Below, in pieces: positions 42,980 through 51,116 of a stretch of DNA of 64,000 nucleotides. The notes under the pieces are model-generated. The model saw only the letters and a program-made list of their open reading frames with translations. It did not search any database and was not told the origin of the DNA. The position numbers were made by a program, and so were the translations under genes. How positions within the stretch are numbered: position 1 is the first letter of the stretch; every line of letters begins with the position of its first letter. Origin of the DNA: AC-69 sp963751665 (GTDB lineage: Bacteria > Actinomycetota > UBA4738 > HRBIN12); assembly GCA_963751665.1 (NCBI GenBank), contig CAVVVF010000002.1, positions 17,600 to 81,599 on the forward strand. Reading direction: 5' to 3'.

Positions 42980-43974
42980 CGTGCGGCTCCGATCTGAGCC
43001 GGCTCTTCGGCCGGGTCGGTCGCGGGTTCGGCGTGGTGCCCGGTGAGTGCGAGGAACACGTCGTCGAGGCTGGGATCGCGGACGGTGAGCGAGGCGGGGG
43101 ACAGGCCCTCGGCGTCGAGGGACCGGAGCACGTCCATCAGCAGCCGCGAGCCGTCCGTCGGAGGAGAGCCGGAGCGTGCTGCCTTCCCGCTCCGGGTCCG
43201 CCGTCTCCCGCTCGCGCCAGCAGCGGCCTGGGCCCGAAGCGCCGCGGCCTCCTCTCCCATGGCGATCTCGATCACCGTGCTGCCCAGCCGGGCCTTCAGC
43301 TCGGCGGGCGTGCCCTCGGCGATGACCTGCCCGCCGTCGACGACGGCGAGGCGTTCGGCGAGACGGTCCGCCTCCTCCAGGTACTGGGTCGTCAGCAGGA
43401 CGGTCGTGCCGCTCGGCCACCAGCTCCCGGATGGTCTCCCACAGGGCGTTGCGGCTCTGGAGGTCGAGGCCGGTGGTCGGCTCGTCGAGGAAGAGCACCG
43501 GCGGCCGCTGGACCAGGGCGGCCGCCACGTCCAGTCGCCGGCGCATGCCGCCCGAGTAGGTGCGGACGGGGCGGTCGGCTGCGTCGGCCAGGTCGAACCG
43601 CTCCAGGAGCTCGTCGGACCGTGGCCGGATCGATGCGGCTGCGGCAGCTGGGCCAGCCTGCCGACCAGGCGGAGGTTCTCCGAGCCGGTGAGGTTGGGGT
43701 CGACCGCGGCGAACTGGCCGGCGAGGCCGATGCGATACCGCACCGCCTCGGCCTCGCGCACCACGTCGTGGCCCAGGACCTCGGCCCGGCCGCCGTCGGG
43801 CGTGAGGATGGTCGTGAGGATCCGGATGGCCGTGGTCTTGCCCGCGCCGTTGGGGCCGAGGAGCCCGAACACGGTGCCGGCGGGGACCTCGAAGTCGATG
43901 CCGTCGAGGGCGACCAGCGACCCGAATCGCTTGGTCAGGCCCTCAACTCTGATGGCTGCCTCGTCTGGCCTCAT
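42976..43974 (-). CDS. ABC exporter ATP-binding protein, DrrA-like (frameshifted)
   Basis: About 333 residues. Walker A GLLGPNGAGKTTAIRILTT, Q-loop IGLAGQFAAVDPNLTG, signature YSGGMRRRLDVAAAL, Walker B VLFLDEPTTGLD, switch LLTTQYLEEADRLAER, and the long DrrA-type C-terminal domain ending SLDDVFLALTGHHAE. Frame changes near 43640, 43415 and 43160. With the permease it forms an antibiotic/lipid-type exporter, divergent from a MarR gene. Confidence 0.92.
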   Translation of the reverse strand: MRPDEAAIRVEGLTKRFGSLVALDGIDFEVPAGTVFGLLGPNGAGKTTAIRILTTILTPDGGRAEVLGHDVVREAEAVRYRIGLAGQFAAVDPNLTGSENLRLVGRLAQLPQPHRSGHGPTSSWSGSTWPTQPTAPSAPTRAACAGDWTWRPPWSSGRRCSSSTSRPPASTSRAATPCGRPSGSWWPSGTTVLLTTQYLEEADRLAERLAVVDGGQVIAEGTPAELKARLGSTVIEIAMGEEAAALRAQAAAGASGRRRTRSGKAARSGSPPTDGSRLLMDVLRSLDAEGLSPASLTVRDPSLDDVFLALTGHHAEPATDPAEEPAQIGAAR

Positions 43975-44096
43975 CGTTCGCCCCTTTCGGACATGCCGCC
44001 CACCCTAGCTCGCATAATTGAACTGCGTCAAGTGTCTAGAGACCTAAATCATCCAGGTTATTGAAGTTTCTGTGGCTCTCCGGTAGCATTCGCCGC
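43975..44096. promoter_or_regulatory. divergent promoter region of the ABC exporter and MarR
   Basis: Toward MarR: TTGAAG (44061-44066), 17 bp, TAGCAT (44084-44089), ending 7 bases before its ATG. Toward the exporter: TTGACG (complement of 44026-44031), 18 bp, TAGGGT (complement of 44002-44007), then AAGGGG before the ATG. The exporter -35 lies within TTGAACTGCGTCAA (44018-44031), a TTGA/TCAA dyad suited to MarR binding. Confidence 0.6.
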
Positions 44097-44537
44097 ATGA
44101 GCACGTCTCGTTCGTCGACCAAGAAGGAGATCGCCGCCGAGGCCTGGCGGCCCCTCATCGAGTTCTTCTTCAAGACGGTCAAGCACCGCAGCCGCGTGCT
44201 GGGACGCTACCGGCTCACGCCCGGGGATGCCAGGGCGCTGGGGAGCCTGGAGCCCGGCGAGGGCAGGCCCATGGGGGCTCTGGCGGAGGAATGGGTGTGC
44301 GACGCGTCGAACGCCACGTGGATGGTGGACCGGTTGGAGGAGCGGGGCCTGGCGGAACGCCGGACCGTGGCCACCGACCGCAGGGTGAAGCTCGTGGTGC
44401 TGACGCCGCTCGGGGAGAGGACCAGGGCGGCGATCATGAAGGGCATGTACGAGCCGCCCCCGGAGCTCCTCAAGCTGGAACGGGCCGACCTCGAGGCGCT
44501 CCGCGACGCGCTGGCCAAGCTCCCCTCAACCCTTTGA
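44097..44537 (+). CDS. MarR family transcriptional regulator
   Basis: 146 residues, intact. Helices WRPLIEFFFKTVKHRSRVLGRYRLTPGDARALGSLEPGEGRPMGALAEEWVCDASNATWMVDRLEERGLAERRTVATDRRVKLVVLTPLG make a full winged helix-turn-helix with wing. Start fixed by the -10 box 7 bases upstream. It probably controls itself and the divergent DrrAB-type exporter. It converges on, and overlaps by 12 bases, the next gene. Confidence 0.92.
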   Translation: MSTSRSSTKKEIAAEAWRPLIEFFFKTVKHRSRVLGRYRLTPGDARALGSLEPGEGRPMGALAEEWVCDASNATWMVDRLEERGLAERRTVATDRRVKLVVLTPLGERTRAAIMKGMYEPPPELLKLERADLEALRDALAKLPSTL

Positions 44538-44876
44538 GGCCACGAACTCCATCGCCTCTCGCGCCAGGGACAGCCATTTCGCTTCGAACACTGGCCCCAC
44601 GACCAGCCACTCCTTCATGAGCCGACCGTGACCGGGATCGAAGCGCTTCCCCTTTCCAGCGGCGATGAGCGCGTCCACTCTGTCCCGAGGGAGCTTCACG
44701 ACGAACTCTCGCTTCGACGAGAGCATGGCGAAGATCCTGTCGTCGATCTTCAGTGCCGAGGAGCCGAACCCCTTCCTCGGCGCGGCCACGTCCGACGATT
44801 GGGTCACACTCGGAGTGCTGAGGAGCCGCTTGGATAATCGCCGATAGCGCTCCTCCGGGGTCATGGATGGATTCAC
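44526..44876 (-). CDS. TfoX N-terminal domain protein
   Basis: 116 residues. MTPEERYRRLSKRLLS, then the TfoX_N core KGFGSSALKIDDRIFAMLSSKREFVVKLPRDRVDALIAAGKGKRFDPGHGRLMKEWLVV. The C-terminal domain of true TfoX/Sxy is absent; single-domain versions are common in actinobacteria with no known role. ATG at 44876; the ATG four codons later is also possible. Confidence 0.85.
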   Translation of the reverse strand: MNPSMTPEERYRRLSKRLLSTPSVTQSSDVAAPRKGFGSSALKIDDRIFAMLSSKREFVVKLPRDRVDALIAAGKGKRFDPGHGRLMKEWLVVGPVFEAKWLSLAREAMEFVASKG

Positions 44877-44903
44877 GAGCGAGGCCCCTCCGCACGACGC
44901 GCG

Positions 44904-45343
44904 TCAGGAGAAGTATGGCTGGGGCTTCCCCGTCTCGGAGAACCCCTTGAGCCGGGCCAGGATCCCTGCCCACGAGTAGGCCACGGTCGCGGTCTCCCAT
45001 TCGGGTTGCTCGTCGGGGAAGCCGGTGTGGCGGAACAGGAGTCTGGTCCCGCCGTGCTCCGGCTCCTTCGACAGCGACCACGTGACCGTCGTGTTCAGCC
45101 AGTACGGGGAAGTCGCCGAGGCACGTCCACGCAGACCTCGCTCCCTGGCTCCAGGCGGTCCACGCGCATCCGAAGCGGCATGGGTGCCCCTTCGAACCCG
45201 AAGCGGGCCTCGCTCCCGACCTCCGGCTCGGCCACCGTGTCGGTGGTCCAGAACGAGGCCAGCCCGTCCTTCGTGGTGATGGCGTCGAACACCGCTTTCT
45301 GGTCCGCGTGCATGTCGACGCCCAGCAGGATCCGTCGTGCCAT
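44904..45343 (-). CDS. SRPBCC/AHSA1 family protein (one frameshift)
   Basis: About 146 residues of the START-like fold. MARRILLGVDMHADQKAVFDAITTKDGLASFWTTDTVAEPEVGSEARFGF, VDRLEPGSEV, then in another frame LNTTVTWSLSKEPEHGGTRLLFRHTGFPDEQPEWETATVAYSWAGILARLKGFSETGKPQPYFS. Frame change near 45120. GGGGAGG precedes the ATG. Divergent from an ArsR gene, an arrangement usual for AHSA1 proteins. Confidence 0.88.
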
Positions 45344-45387
45344 GGCAGCCTCCCCGTCGCTCGAGAACGTTCGCTGAGGACCCGTAT

Positions 45388-45436
45388 TTAAGTCATGCCT
45401 TAAGCTCTTTGTCAAGCCGAAGGAAGTGCTTAAATA
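45388..45436. promoter_or_regulatory. ArsR operator and promoter
   Basis: TTAAG (45388-45392) and CTTAA (45399-45403) form a dyad with a 6-base spacer; a third CTTAA (45429-45433) overlaps the -10 box TAAATA (45431-45436), which ends 6 bases before the ArsR GTG. The region lies between the divergent SRPBCC and ArsR genes and could control both. Confidence 0.5.
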
Positions 45437-45442
45437 GCCAGC

Positions 45443-45739
45443 GTGCAGGCCCACCTGAAGGCCATCTCGAACCCCCGGCGCCGGGAGATCCTTCGGCTGG
45501 TGTGGGACCAGGAGCTCACGGCCGGGCAGATCGCGGCGCGCTTCGACGTGAGTTGGCCCGCCGTCTCCCAGAACCTCAACGTGCTCAGGCAGGCCGGCCT
45601 GGTCTCCGAGCGGCGGGAAGGGGCGCGCCGGTTCTACCGCACCGACCGCGAGGCGCTGGGGCCGCTCGAGGTGGTGCTTCGTGACATGTGGGAGCAGGAC
45701 CTCGACCGCCTGAAGGACGTGATCGAACGTGGCCGTTGA
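45443..45739 (+). CDS. ArsR family transcriptional regulator
   Basis: 98 residues. QAHLKAISNPRRREILRLVWDQELTAGQIAARFDVSWPAVSQNLNVLRQAGLVSERREGARRFYRTDREAL is a full ArsR winged helix. No metal-binding cysteine motif (no CxC in helix 3), so it belongs to the non-metal group usually paired with SRPBCC genes. GTG start set by the adjacent -10. The following gene starts 11 bases before its stop. Confidence 0.92.
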   Translation: MQAHLKAISNPRRREILRLVWDQELTAGQIAARFDVSWPAVSQNLNVLRQAGLVSERREGARRFYRTDREALGPLEVVLRDMWEQDLDRLKDVIERGR

Positions 45740-46181
45740 GAGCGGGCCCATCGTCGAGGTCGAACGGCGGATCGCCGCGTCCCGCGAGGAGGTGTTCGTG
45801 TACCTCACGGATCCCGCGAAGTACACGAGCTGGATGGGGACGGCGGCCGAGCTCGACCCCCGGCCCGGCGGCGTGTATCGCGTCCGGATGAACAGCGACA
45901 ACGTGGCGCTCGGCGAGTACGTCGCGGTGGACCCGCCGGCGCGCGTTGTGTTCACGTGGGGCTGGGAGGGAGACGCGGCGGTCCCGCCTGGATCGACCAC
46001 GGTCGAGATTACGCTTCAGGAAGACGAAGGTGGCGAAGGTACCATCCTTAAGCTCCGACACTCGGGGTTGCCCGACGAAAGGGCCGCCGAGAGCCATCGC
46101 GAGGGGTGGACCAAGTACGTGGAGCGCCTCAGCGTCGCGGCTCTTGGTGGCGACCCCGGCCCGGACCCAACGGCCGCTTAG
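45729..46181 (+). CDS. SRPBCC family protein
   Basis: 150 residues, START-like hydrophobic-pocket fold: IVEVERRIAASREEVFVYLTDPAKYTSWMGTAAELDPRPGGVYRVRM, VVFTWGWEGDAAVPPGSTTVEITLQEDEGGTILKLRHSGLPDERAAESHREGWTKYVERL pattern. GTG start overlapping ArsR, so translationally coupled. With the divergent SRPBCC gene it frames ArsR on both sides; ligands unknown. Confidence 0.9.
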   Translation: MAVESGPIVEVERRIAASREEVFVYLTDPAKYTSWMGTAAELDPRPGGVYRVRMNSDNVALGEYVAVDPPARVVFTWGWEGDAAVPPGSTTVEITLQEDEGGEGTILKLRHSGLPDERAAESHREGWTKYVERLSVAALGGDPGPDPTAA

Positions 46182-46221
46182 TACCCGGAGGGCGGTGAGG
46201 ACCGGCCGATACCGGTCGCGG

Positions 46222-46950
46222 TCAGAGGACCTCGACGACGTCCCTGACGAGGGCGGCACCCCACAGGATGGCGACCGCGACGAGCCCCGCCCGTCCGATC
46301 CATGCGACCGGCGGCGACGTCCACAGGGACGCCATCTCGGGTGCGGCCCGGCCCAGCAGCACCGCAGCGAGGATCAAGGCAAGCACGGCCACTCCGATCA
46401 GGCCGAAGAACCCAAGCGGGAGCAGCAGGACAAACCCAGCGATCAATGCCTTGGAGCGCGAGAACGCCGAGCCGTCGGCCAGGAAGCGCTCGACGAGCAG
46501 GCTCACCGCCACGCCGTAGGCGGCGGGGAGGGCGATGAACAGGGCCACGGCGAGGCCAAGAGGGTCGAGGAGCGTGAAGTCGATCCCGCCGGGGCGGATG
46601 ACCGTCGCCCCTCCTACGATGCCGGTCAGCCCGCCGAACAGCCACGGCCGCGCGCGCCCGGGGAGCCAGCCGCGAACCACGAGGTAGACCAACCCGCCGA
46701 GGATCCCCAAGACGGTTGTGACGATGACGAGGAACAGCGTGGCGCCGCTGAAGATCCCGATGGTGAAGTCGTCGTCGGTCTTCAGTCCCCGAAGCGCGGG
46801 GTCCGACGTCAGCCGGAGGACGAACATCGCGACCCGCCCACCGAGGCCCCCGATCACCGCGCCGGTCAGGGACCCGGCCACCGCGGCTGTGGCCACGGGC
46901 CTCGCTGCGGCGCCCAGGTCCTCCCTCAACGTCGTCGTCTCGGCGCTCAC
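46222..46950 (-). CDS. polytopic membrane protein of unknown function
   Basis: 242 residues with six to seven hydrophobic segments (first: AVAGSLTGAVIGGLGGRVAMFVLRL; others around residues 66-92, 103-117, 128-152, 167-198, 213-236). No recognised motif. GATAAT (complement of 46958-46963) ends 7 bases before the GTG start: leaderless. It resembles in layout the membrane protein at 60324-60950, which also begins with a glycine-rich first helix and GRV/GAV repeat. Confidence 0.75.
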   Translation of the reverse strand: MSAETTTLREDLGAAARPVATAAVAGSLTGAVIGGLGGRVAMFVLRLTSDPALRGLKTDDDFTIGIFSGATLFLVIVTTVLGILGGLVYLVVRGWLPGRARPWLFGGLTGIVGGATVIRPGGIDFTLLDPLGLAVALFIALPAAYGVAVSLLVERFLADGSAFSRSKALIAGFVLLLPLGFFGLIGVAVLALILAAVLLGRAAPEMASLWTSPPVAWIGRAGLVAVAILWGAALVRDVVEVL

Positions 46951-46971
46951 CGGTCGGATTATCCCCCCTTG

Positions 46972-47916
46972 TCACCCGGCGGTGCGGATATCGCCGATGG
47001 CGAGGTCGTCCAGGACACCGCCTCGCACCCGCGCGAGCCATAGGTGGGGCTCTTCGTACCCCGATCCGGGGTAAGGCTGGATCACGTTGACGAGCAGGCC
47101 GACCCCGTCGATGCCTCGGACGACGGCGGCATCCTCACACCGCTCACCATTGATCTCGGAACAGAGCTGGACGAAGCCGTCGGAAGCGACCGACAACGTT
47201 CCCCTGACGGCGATCCATCCCTCCGGCTGAGCGGCCACAGCTGCTGCCGGGGAATCCCACACTTGAGAGGCGTCGATGGTGAACGTCACCGATTCGGCTC
47301 CCGGGCAGAACGGCGGGCGCGACGGCTCGGTGACGGGGGCCGAACCTCCCGGGTCGGGCGCCTGCATCGCGCCGACCCGGATCGACGTCGGATCACCGGC
47401 CGCGTCGCGTTCCACGACCTGGAACGCGAAGGTCGCCAGCCCGCTCGGCGCCGGCCCCGCAGATTCCCACGTCCCGAACTCGTCGAAATGCGCCTCGTGC
47501 GCCCACTCGACGAACTGGCGCGTCGAGGGGCACCACACGACGGGCTCCTCGAATCCCCACGCCCGGTGAGGCGAGAACGCGTCCACCACGGACACGGTCC
47601 CGTCCTCGTGGTGCACGACGAAGACGGGCCGGCCGTCGGCGAGGAACACGGGCGACACCTCGCCTCGTGCAGGAACCTGGATGACGTCCGGGCCTCCGAG
47701 TGTCCTCACGGTCGTTCGAAGAGGAGTGAAGACGACCCACAGCAGCGCCGCCGCCGCGAGGAAGAGGGCCAGGGCGGTCGCGACCACGATGACGCGCGAC
47801 GGGTCCCGCGGGGGAAGCGGTTGAAGCCTCGGCCCCTCCATGATTCGCTCCCAGAGATCGGCCGGGAGCTCGGCTCGATGCAGCTTGGCCATCTCACGCT
47901 GCCAACGCTCAGTCAT
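46972..47916 (-). CDS. membrane-anchored partner (probable anti-sigma) of the second ECF sigma factor
   Basis: 314 residues. A 35-residue cytoplasmic N-terminus (MTERWQREMAKLHRAELPADLWERIMEGP), one transmembrane helix (VIVVATALALFLAAAALLWVVF) and a long outer domain with VSPVFLADGRPVFVVHHEDGTVSVVDAFSPH and VVWCPSTRQFVEW. No zinc-finger (HxxxCxxC) is present, so inhibition would be ZAS-independent. It overlaps the sigma gene by 8 bases. Function is inferred from this coupling and topology. Confidence 0.7.
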   Translation of the reverse strand: MTERWQREMAKLHRAELPADLWERIMEGPRLQPLPPRDPSRVIVVATALALFLAAAALLWVVFTPLRTTVRTLGGPDVIQVPARGEVSPVFLADGRPVFVVHHEDGTVSVVDAFSPHRAWGFEEPVVWCPSTRQFVEWAHEAHFDEFGTWESAGPAPSGLATFAFQVVERDAAGDPTSIRVGAMQAPDPGGSAPVTEPSRPPFCPGAESVTFTIDASQVWDSPAAAVAAQPEGWIAVRGTLSVASDGFVQLCSEINGERCEDAAVVRGIDGVGLLVNVIQPYPGSGYEEPHLWLARVRGGVLDDLAIGDIRTAG

Positions 47917-48403
47917 CACGATCCTCCTCGGAGCCGAGGACTTCCCGGAGCCGCCTCCGCGCCCGGAACAGGTGCACCCTGACCGTCGCCGCCGAGATGC
48001 CGAGCAGCCGACCGACCTCGGGGGCGGTGAACCCCTCCTCGTCGTGGAGGAGCACGGCGGCGCGCTGGTTCGGCGACAGGGTCCACAGCGCCGCCATGAC
48101 GTCCTGCACATCCGCCGGGTCGATGCCCGGGACCGGGTCTGGGGCGACCGGCGGGCCGCGCTTCTCTCGTTGCAGCTCCCGGCTGGCGATCCGGAAGGCC
48201 GTCCGGTAGATCCAGGCCAGCGGGTCGCGGATCTCGTGCGCCCGTTCGATGGCGCGGGCGAACGCCTCGGCCACGGCGTCCTCCGCCAGGTGCCGCCGGC
48301 CTCCGGCGAATCCGTAGATGGAGCGCCACAGCTGCGGGGCGGACTCCCGATACAGACGCTCGATGTCGCGCTCGACGCCCTCGCGGAGGTCGCGGGGCGC
48401 CAC
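47909..48403 (-). CDS. ECF-type RNA polymerase sigma factor
   Basis: 164 residues. Region 2: IERLYRESAPQLWRSIYGFAGGRRHLAEDAVAEAFARAIERAHEIRDPLAWIYRTAFRIASREL. Region 4: MAALWTLSPNQRAAVLLHDEEGFTAPEVGRLLGISAATVRVHLFRARRRLREVL. GTG at 48403 follows GGAGGG; TACAGT lies about 23 bases upstream. Coupled by overlap with a membrane protein that probably sequesters it. Target promoters unknown. Confidence 0.88.
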   Translation of the reverse strand: MAPRDLREGVERDIERLYRESAPQLWRSIYGFAGGRRHLAEDAVAEAFARAIERAHEIRDPLAWIYRTAFRIASRELQREKRGPPVAPDPVPGIDPADVQDVMAALWTLSPNQRAAVLLHDEEGFTAPEVGRLLGISAATVRVHLFRARRRLREVLGSEEDRDD

Positions 48404-48509
48404 CGGACCCTCCCCACCTCTCGCACTGTAGGCCCTTGCCCCCGCATCCCACACCTACAGAGCCGGAAGGGGCCAGGAACGTTTACCCCGTGCCGTAGGG
48501 TGGGACGGG

Positions 48510-48941
48510 ATGAGCGCATTCACCGGAGAAGAGATCGAGTACATGCGCAGTCTGACGCTGGCCCGCCTGGCGACCGTCGGCCCCGACGGCCAGCCGCACG
48601 TGATCCCCGTGACGTTCTGGTTCAACGAGGAGGAGGACACGATCGACATCGGCGGCATCGCCTTCGGCGACGGCAAGAAGTGGCGCGACGCGAAGCAGAA
48701 CCCGAAGGTCACCTTCCTCCTGGACGACACCTTCGGGTCCGGCAAGGACCGCCAGGCCCGCGCGCTCGAGGTCCGTGGCGAGGCCGAGCTCCACGAGACG
48801 GGCGGCAACGAGATCAACCCGAGGTTCCCGAACTTCGCGCCCCAGTTCTTCCGGATCCGCCCCAAGCGCATCGTGAGCTGGGGCCTAGAGGAAGCCGCGA
48901 CCGGCGGAGGCTTCCAGCGGAACGCCCGAACCCTTTCCTGA
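48510..48941 (+). CDS. PPOX-class F420-dependent oxidoreductase
   Basis: 143 residues. FTGEEIEYMRSLTLARLATVGPDGQPHVIPVTFWFNEEEDTIDIGG and KKWRDAKQNPKVTFLLDD, RALEVRGEAELH are the split-barrel FMN/F420-binding fold of Rv1155-like proteins. Cofactor is inferred from the subfamily. TAGGGT (48496-48501) ends 8 bases before the ATG: leaderless. Confidence 0.88.
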   Translation: MSAFTGEEIEYMRSLTLARLATVGPDGQPHVIPVTFWFNEEEDTIDIGGIAFGDGKKWRDAKQNPKVTFLLDDTFGSGKDRQARALEVRGEAELHETGGNEINPRFPNFAPQFFRIRPKRIVSWGLEEAATGGGFQRNARTLS

Positions 48942-48989
48942 CCAGAAGAGTACGATGACCACTTCAGCAACCCTGAGAAGGAGGGTGAG

Positions 48990-49310
48990 ATGACGGACTA
49001 CCTGTTGCTCTACAGCGGTGGCAAGATGCCGGAGACCGAGTCCGAGCAGGCCGATGTCATGAAGGCCTGGGGCGTGTGGATGGAGAATCTCGGTCCTGCT
49101 ATGAAGGACGGCGGCAACCCGTTCACGCCGCAGGCCAAGACGATCGACACGAGCGGGAAGGTGAGCGACGGCCCGGCCGGCTCGCCGGCCAGCGGGTACT
49201 CGATCATCCAGGCGAAGTCGCTCGACGAGGCGGTCAAGATGGCCAAGGACTGCCCAGTCCTGCTGGGCGGCGCCAAGATCTCGGTCTACGAGACCTTCGA
49301 GGTGATGTAG
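48990..49310 (+). CDS. YCII-related (DGPF) domain protein
   Basis: 106 residues: MTDYLLLYSGGKMPETESEQADVMKAWGVWMENLGPAMKDGGNPF, SDGPAGSPASGYSIIQAKSLDEAVKMAKDCPVLLGGAKISVYETFEVM. This ferredoxin-like fold is related to YciI and DGPF proteins, often near ECF sigma factors. Strong AAGGAGGGTGAG ribosome site. Co-directional with the PPOX gene, 48 bases downstream. Confidence 0.87.
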   Translation: MTDYLLLYSGGKMPETESEQADVMKAWGVWMENLGPAMKDGGNPFTPQAKTIDTSGKVSDGPAGSPASGYSIIQAKSLDEAVKMAKDCPVLLGGAKISVYETFEVM

Positions 49311-49338
49311 GGCAGGTCGCCGCTCAGTCCACTCAGGC

Positions 49339-49878
49339 TCAGGCGAACCAGTCGTCGAACCCGCGCCGGCGCACGCTCGGGAGACGGTCGCCGGGAAGTC
49401 GAACGAACCACCCGAGCTCCTCGCCCCGGTCGCCGGGGCGGGCCGCGGCGCTGCGGTAGGCGATCGACCGTTCTCCTTGATCCCAGGCCGCCTGTCCCGC
49501 CGGCCGGCAACAATCCCACCCGACCTCGGTGCCGTCGGCCTCGCGCGGATAGGTGGCCGGCAGGCCGGCGGCCCGGCAGCCCTCATCGGTGACGACGTTC
49601 ACGGCGCGGTGCCGGGTGACCTCGGTCTCGACCAGCACGGGGCGCCGGTCGGGGAGCAGGTCGAGCGGCGAGTAGGGCAGCCCCGCGAACCGCCGGAGCA
49701 CGTTCGCCCGCGCGATCTCGATGGTCGAGCACAGGTACACCACCGGGAACGATCCGGGCGGGTTCCACCGGGCGCCGCGCTCGGCGGCGTAGCTCCCGTC
49801 GAAGGGACGGCGCCACGACGGATCGGCGACGCGTAGGTACCGCCCCCCGCGGTCGACGTGCCGGAACCGGAACCGCAC
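49339..49878 (-). CDS. RES-domain toxin
   Basis: 179 residues. RES domain with RYLRVADPSW, FDGSYAAERGARWNPPGSFPVVYLCSTIEIARANVLRRF: the arginine, glutamate and serine regions that name the family are visible. RES toxins of the ParT/MbcT group degrade NAD+ or ADP-ribosylate targets. GTG start 7 bases after the Xre-type antitoxin, the normal antitoxin-first order. Confidence 0.87.
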   Translation of the reverse strand: MRFRFRHVDRGGRYLRVADPSWRRPFDGSYAAERGARWNPPGSFPVVYLCSTIEIARANVLRRFAGLPYSPLDLLPDRRPVLVETEVTRHRAVNVVTDEGCRAAGLPATYPREADGTEVGWDCCRPAGQAAWDQGERSIAYRSAAARPGDRGEELGWFVRLPGDRLPSVRRRGFDDWFA

Positions 49879-49885
49879 GGCTCGA

Positions 49886-50575
49886 TCAGGCGCTCCAGGC
49901 CCAATCGAACGATCGACGGACGCTGTCCAGGAGCTCGCCCTGGCGATCGTTCGCGATCAGCTCGAGCATCGAGCGGCCGCCGTACGCCTCGCTCGGCGCG
50001 CGGACGATCCCTGGGATCCGCTCGGGCAGCAGGTTCCGCTCTAACAGGTCGGCGGTCTCCAGGATGATGTGGAGCTTCGGCTGCCGGGCTCCCGGGAGGC
50101 CCTCGTCGAGCCATTGCTGCACGGCCTGCCGTCTGACGCCGAACAGCCGGGCGGCGTCGGTGACGGTGAGCCCCCACGCGGCCATGAGGCGTTCGAGGCC
50201 GGTGCCGGCCCCGGACAGCTCTGCCAGGACGACGCGCGCGAAGCGCTGGTAGTCCACGGACCCGGGGAGCCTCTTGCGTGCCGTTCGCGGGATGGTCTGG
50301 ACGTCCATGTCCGGGACGATGCCCGACGCCGCCGACACCAGCGCCCCGATCGGCCCGGCCGGGTCGAACGGCGCGGTGAGGGCCAGGTGGTCGAGCACGT
50401 CCGCGGCCGACGCCGGCGCGCCGGGGTGGTCCGAGCAGATCGCTCGAACCAATTCGTGCCAAGCGCGCGCGTACCGCCGGGCCGCTCGCTCGTCGCCCGA
50501 GAGGGCGGCCGGCAGCCACCGCTCCACCTCGGAGGCGAGCTCCGGATCCAGGCGTGTCGCGGTTGCCGTGGCCAT
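49886..50575 (-). CDS. Xre/MbcA/ParS-type antitoxin of the RES toxin
   Basis: 229 residues. Long N-terminal part (PELASEVERWLPAALSGDERAARRYARAWHEL), a central HTH (LTVTDAARLFGVRRQAVQQWLDEG) and the C-terminal toxin-neutralising segment (VRAPSEAYGGRSMLELIANDRQGELLDSVRRSFDW). It is longer than usual MbcA/ParS proteins because of the first ~110 residues. TACCCT (complement of 50582-50587) ends 6 bases before the ATG. Confidence 0.87.
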   Translation of the reverse strand: MATATATRLDPELASEVERWLPAALSGDERAARRYARAWHELVRAICSDHPGAPASAADVLDHLALTAPFDPAGPIGALVSAASGIVPDMDVQTIPRTARKRLPGSVDYQRFARVVLAELSGAGTGLERLMAAWGLTVTDAARLFGVRRQAVQQWLDEGLPGARQPKLHIILETADLLERNLLPERIPGIVRAPSEAYGGRSMLELIANDRQGELLDSVRRSFDWAWSA

Positions 50576-50588
50576 GAGTCAAGGGTAC

Positions 50589-50622
50589 CGCAAGCGAAGC
50601 GCAAGCGCAAGGGAAACGCAAG
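50589..50622 (-). promoter_or_regulatory. operator of the RES-Xre module
   Basis: Four exact copies of CGCAAG begin at 50589, 50600, 50606 and 50617, spaced 11-6-11 bases. They span the spacer and -35 (TTGCGC, complement of 50605-50610) of the promoter whose -10 is TACCCT. Spacing near one helical turn suggests cooperative binding of the Xre antitoxin on one DNA face. Confidence 0.6.
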
Positions 50623-50729
50623 GAATCTTCCCGTGACAGGACTTTCGAGGTGATGGAGTTAGGTGACCTGTGCGCCCTCAGGGTCCTCCGCCGGTAACCC
50701 GACCAAGGTCGGCTGCGGGCTGAGCGTTC

Positions 50730-51116
50730 TCACCACTCGACGGAGACCGGGTACCGCGCCAGCATCCGATCTCCCGTCACGAGGCAGAGGTCTTCCGCCA
50801 CTGCTTGAGCGACGAGGATCCGGTCGAACGGATCGCGGTGGACGTCGGGCAGCGCTGCCAAGCCGAGTGCGTGACGAACGTGGATGGGGAGGGGAAGGAA
50901 GGCGTTCGTCTCGAGCTGCGCGACGAGGAACCGATCGATGGGCTCGGGAATCTCGACGCGCCCTAAACCCTTCTTGACGACGATCTCCCAGGCGCTGGCC
51001 GCGCTCACGTGTACCTCGTTCGCGCCGTCGGCGATGAGGGCGGCGGCGCGCCTGGACAGGCGGGGGTCGTCGCCGATCCACCAGAGGAAGGCATGGGTGT
51101 CGAGCAGGAGCCTCAC
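50730..51116 (-). CDS. vapC: PIN-domain toxin
   Basis: 128 residues. PIN nuclease with acidic residues in RLLLDTHAFLWWIGDD, ASAWEIVVKKGLGRV, HRDPFDRILVAQAV and LVTGDRML. VapC-type RNases cut tRNA or rRNA. The GTG start overlaps the antitoxin stop (GTGA). The gap between this gene and the RES-Xre promoter (50623-50729) holds nothing recognised. Confidence 0.92.
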   Translation of the reverse strand: MRLLLDTHAFLWWIGDDPRLSRRAAALIADGANEVHVSAASAWEIVVKKGLGRVEIPEPIDRFLVAQLETNAFLPLPIHVRHALGLAALPDVHRDPFDRILVAQAVAEDLCLVTGDRMLARYPVSVEW

